Source of the DNA: Eubacterium sp. CAG:252
GTDB taxonomy: Bacteria; Bacillota; Clostridia; Lachnospirales; Lachnospiraceae
Reading direction: 5' to 3'
Assembly: GCA_000436535.1 (NCBI GenBank)
Contig: FR886314.1
Location: forward strand, 1-9,096
Length of the DNA: 9,096 nucleotides
The notes beneath the pieces are model-generated. The model ran no database searches. It saw only the letters and a program-made list of their open reading frames with translations, and was not told where the DNA came from. Position 1 is the stretch's first letter. Every line of letters starts with the position of its first letter. This document shows positions 7,161 to 9,096 of this stretch, in pieces. A program made the position numbers and the translations under genes.

Positions 7161-8285
7161 ATGATAAAGCTTCCAAAGTACACAGATAAATATGTGGATG
7201 AATATCGTACGCAGATTGGACAGAGTGTATATAACAAGGCGTTTAATGATGCAATTTTCTGGAAAACAGTTTTTCCAGAGAGTTATGATGGAACGACTCT
7301 TCGTAAACAATTTTTTTTAGATGTTTTATTATTGCCAATAAATGAAATTTGTGCAAAATATGATTCGGTAAAATGTTATTATGATTTTGCTTTTTTTACG
7401 TCATTGAGTATTGAACGAATACACAACGGAGAAAGATCAAAGAAGAATAGAAAACTAAACAGGGAAAAGTATATTAATGGTTATGTTAGGTGCAATAGAT
7501 ATGCCAATAAGTTGTTGGGCAAAGTAGTTTCTTTAAAAAATCCTTCTGTTAGCGATAAGAATTTTATAGAATTTCAAAAAATGATGAGGAAAATTCTAAA
7601 TAGAATAAATAGAGATGTCAAGAAGAGTATTAACTATGATGATATAAAAAAAGAACATAGAGTCGCGATTTTAGATGATTTGTCAATTAAAGTGTGTCCC
7701 TACTGCAATAGACAGTATATTGTCAAGTTGAATATTGATATAGGAAAACCGATTGGAGATATTGATCATTTCCTTTCACAAAATTATTTTGCCTTATTTG
7801 GATTATCGTTATATAATTTTGTTCCATCTTGTAAAATATGTAATTCGCTTTTTAAAAGTGATATTAATGCGGATATACAGTATCCGTATGGAATGTATGA
7901 TGATTGTAATTTTACTTTTGAAATATCAAATACTAAGGGCGGATTAGCACCAGGAGATTTATATGGTTGGAGTGAGGATTTTTCGATAGATGTAAAAGGT
8001 GATGGTAAAAAAAGCGATATAAATCAAGCTGAAAGAGAAATTAAATTTTTCGAATTAAAAGCTCAATATGAGATACATAAAGAATATGTACGGAATTTAT
8101 TGTATAAAAAAAATATGATAAATAATTCATTAATTTCGCACATGCAGTCTTATCTTGCCACAAAGGGTAATTTTTTGTCGGATAAGGAAATAAAAGAAGC
8201 TTTATATGGTTTTGATTTGGATAATATTGAATTATTAGAAAAACCACTTGCAAAATTGACAAAGGATATGTACGAAAAATATTAA
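7161..8285 (+). CDS. HNH endonuclease of a Septu-like defence pair (PtuB-like)
   Basis: This is a predicted metal-dependent DNA or RNA nuclease (374 aa). The HNH (beta-beta-alpha metal) core is central. CPYC (Cys179, Cys182) and CKIC (Cys224, Cys227) form two zinc knuckles. Between them lies GDIDHF with Asp202 and catalytic His203, then YNF with Asn219. CN (Asn228) with Lys232 completes the finger. This matches the C-x2-C...DHF...N...C-x2-CN pattern of HNH nucleases paired with ABC-like ATPases. About 175 residues precede the core, including a strongly basic stretch (about 92-120) that may bind nucleic acid, and about 140 mostly helical residues follow it. Both flanks are unassigned. It starts 2 bp after the ATPase stop, with GAGAGGA just upstream as a modest ribosome binding site, so it is co-expressed with the ATPase. 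It is longer than I would expect for a simple PtuB. The gene is intact and very AT-rich. The HNH call is firm; the defence role is inferred from the pairing. Confidence 0.85.
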   Translation: MIKLPKYTDKYVDEYRTQIGQSVYNKAFNDAIFWKTVFPESYDGTTLRKQFFLDVLLLPINEICAKYDSVKCYYDFAFFTSLSIERIHNGERSKKNRKLNREKYINGYVRCNRYANKLLGKVVSLKNPSVSDKNFIEFQKMMRKILNRINRDVKKSINYDDIKKEHRVAILDDLSIKVCPYCNRQYIVKLNIDIGKPIGDIDHFLSQNYFALFGLSLYNFVPSCKICNSLFKSDINADIQYPYGMYDDCNFTFEISNTKGGLAPGDLYGWSEDFSIDVKGDGKKSDINQAEREIKFFELKAQYEIHKEYVRNLLYKKNMINNSLISHMQSYLATKGNFLSDKEIKEALYGFDLDNIELLEKPLAKLTKDMYEKY

Positions 8286-8400
8286 TCCAAAGTTGTGGAG
8301 TGACCTAAGTGATTGCAAGTTGGGAGTTATAACCCACCACAGAATTTGAAAGCAAAAATAGCTATTAAAGACCGAGATGTAAAGAAGTAGGTGATTAATA
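8286..8400 (+). other. Structured intergenic gap between HNH gene and 137-aa gene
   Basis: This 115-bp gap has no convincing gene. It shows nested complementary arms: TGTGG (8294-8298) can pair with CCACA (8337-8341), and TGGG (8321-8324) with the adjacent CCCA (8333-8336). A perfect 10-bp palindrome, AATAGCTATT, lies at 8357-8366. The ribosome binding site for the next gene (AGGTGA, 8389-8394) is at its end. No terminator with a T-run and no well-spaced -35/-10 pair could be identified, so the next gene may be read through from the ATPase-HNH operon. A small RNA or an operator are possibilities only. Confidence 0.3.
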
Positions 8401-8855
8401 ATGAGCAGAGGTATTGGAGCTTATGCCAATAAGATTTTTGAAGACAACGAAACTGTAATCTATGAGTATGGTGGATATAATTTAAATGCGGCTGAATACA
8501 GGAATGAAAATCATTTATGTGATGGCAGTATTACAATTCTGAAGAGGTGTTTTGCAGAACCTGAAATACATCAAAAATTAAAGAAAATGCCGAGTGGTCG
8601 GAAAAAGCTGGTGGCAAAACGGATTCCAGTATCAGTAGATTATGGACAGATATTAGAAAATGGTTTGATTAAAGTTGAAAATAGTAGCAATTGTTGGAAG
8701 ATAACAGAAGATAATTTGCATGTAGATGTTATGGTATGTCATTTGTTATTCAAGTTGTTTTATCAGTATCAAGAAGAAGGCATTATTCCGGAACATGTAA
8801 CTTACAATGTTTGAGCATAGTAATATAGACACAATTGAGTATAACCCTATCAGAA
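8319..8855 (+). repeat. Imperfect direct repeat flanking the 137-aa gene
   Basis: A similar sequence of about 20 bases occurs before and after the 137-aa gene. At about 8320-8344 it reads TTG-GG-AGT-T-ATAACCC-ACCA-CAGAA. At about 8835-8855 it reads TTG-AGT-ATAACCC-TAT-CAGAA. The blocks TTG, AGT, ATAACCC and CAGAA are shared, with small length differences between them. The copies lie just over 500 bp apart and could mark the edges of a small module or recombination sites. The gaps make chance possible. Confidence 0.25.
8401..8814 (+). CDS. Conserved-looking hypothetical protein, 137 aa
   Basis: I do not assign a function to this protein. It starts at ATG 8401 with AGGTGA at 8389-8394 upstream, and is a complete soluble polypeptide with no signal peptide or membrane segment. 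Visible features are a YEYGGYNLN segment near the N-terminus, a basic patch in the middle (KLKKMPSGRKKLVAKRIP, about 60-77), a C-W pair (Cys98-Trp99), and a C-terminal hydrophobic-aromatic helix (MVCHLLFKLFYQYQEE). Its style and composition (hand-counted 38-45% GC in two 60-base samples) resemble the recombinase module rather than the AT-rich ATPase-HNH pair before it. Its last codons overlap by 8 bp the ATG of the helicase frame that follows, suggesting translational coupling if that frame is used. The context (recombinases, defence genes, helicase) suggests an accessory protein of mobile elements; the basic patch would allow nucleic-acid binding, but this is speculation. Confidence 0.75.
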   Translation: MSRGIGAYANKIFEDNETVIYEYGGYNLNAAEYRNENHLCDGSITILKRCFAEPEIHQKLKKMPSGRKKLVAKRIPVSVDYGQILENGLIKVENSSNCWKITEDNLHVDVMVCHLLFKLFYQYQEEGIIPEHVTYNV

Positions 8856-9096
8856 AAAATAAAAAAATTCCCCCCATCACACCCTTGACACGAGCGGGAA
8901 CAGGTAAAACTTATGCCTCTGCATTTGCAATGAGAGAACTTGGATTTAAAAAAGTTTTATTTTTAGTTCATAGAGGACAGCTTGCAAGACAGACTAAGAA
9001 ATCTTATGAGAAGGTGTTTGCAAAATCTGTTTCTATGGGTTTGGTTGGCGCAGGTTATCATGAATATGAAGCGGATTATGTATTTGCTACTGTTCA
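8807..9096 (+). CDS. SF2 DEAD/DEAH-type helicase, N-terminal part, runs off the window; possibly fused or 5'-truncated
   Basis: The frame is open from ATG 8807, inside the end of the 137-aa gene, to the window edge (96 codons, no stop). From about residue 29 it is clearly a superfamily 2 helicase/translocase of the restriction-helicase kind. Motif I is RAGTGKT (Lys34, Thr35), motif Ia is VLFLVHRGQLARQ (about 50-62), and EADYVFATV near the edge fits motif Ic. The first 28 residues (rich in Asn, Lys, Ile and Pro) look unrelated: the usual Q motif (R-x-Y-Q about 20-25 residues before Walker A) is missing. No good ribosome binding site precedes 8807. Either this is a helicase with an unusually short N-terminus, or the 5' part was lost or replaced at about 8885-8896 and this is a remnant. 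The real start cannot be settled here. A TTGACA at 8885-8890 falls at the same place. Confidence 0.6.
   Translation, partial: MFEHSNIDTIEYNPIRKNKKIPPITPLTRAGTGKTYASAFAMRELGFKKVLFLVHRGQLARQTKKSYEKVFAKSVSMGLVGAGYHEYEADYVFATV

Noticed and set aside
8287..8346. 20-codon open stretch (PKLWSDLSDCKLG...) in the intergenic gap as a gene remnant
   Set aside because: It is too short, has no start with a ribosome binding site, and has no recognisable homology; it cannot be separated from chance.
5410..8400. Retron with ATPase-HNH effector
   Set aside because: No reverse transcriptase gene is present in the window and the gap at 8286-8400 does not show a typical msr-msd layout. Only the effector-like pair is present.
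8885..8890. TTGACA as a -35 promoter box
   Set aside because: It lies inside the helicase frame just before Walker A and no TATAAT-like box follows at 16-18 bp.
1..9096. CRISPR array, tRNA or insertion sequence
   Set aside because: No regularly spaced repeats, cloverleaf-type sequence or DDE transposase was seen on either strand.

Overview
The window looks like part of a mobile, defence-type accessory region from a low-to-moderate GC Gram-positive bacterium, most likely a gut Clostridia/Lachnospiraceae-type member of the Bacillota. The clues are strong GGAGG-type ribosome binding sites, AT-biased codon use, and a tandem array of large serine recombinases, which is typical of mobile elements in that group. 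All recognised genes are on the + strand. No rRNA, tRNA, CRISPR array or insertion sequence was seen.

Layout. Bases 1-98 hold no gene I can support. A short reading frame, probably starting at a TTG at 99, precedes the recombinases. Bases 325-5326 encode three different full-length large serine recombinases, joined with gaps of 0 and 1 bp and therefore almost certainly one operon. A short non-coding stretch (5327-5409) carries an excellent extended -10 promoter. Bases 5410-8285 encode a two-gene unit: an ABC/AAA-type ATPase (582 aa) and an HNH nuclease with two CxxC zinc knuckles (374 aa), 2 bp apart. This pairing is the hallmark of Septu (PtuA-PtuB) anti-phage systems, but the HNH partner is long and its nuclease core is central, so I call it Septu-like rather than canonical. 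A 115-bp gap follows with possible secondary structure. Then come a 137-aa protein of unknown function (8401-8814) and, overlapping its end by 8 bp, the start of an SF2 (DEAD/DEAH-type) helicase reading frame that runs off the window. The helicase frame has Walker A and motif Ia but lacks the usual sequence in front of Walker A, so it may be a fused or interrupted gene.

How they may work together (inference). The three recombinases would integrate and excise the element. The ATPase-HNH pair is markedly more AT-rich than the genes on both sides (hand-counted 60-base samples: about 22-23% GC, against 38-50% in the flanking genes). It has its own promoter, which suggests a defence cassette that arrived separately and is carried as cargo. 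The abrupt start of the helicase homology inside Walker A at about base 8891 could be an element/target-gene junction or a deletion scar.
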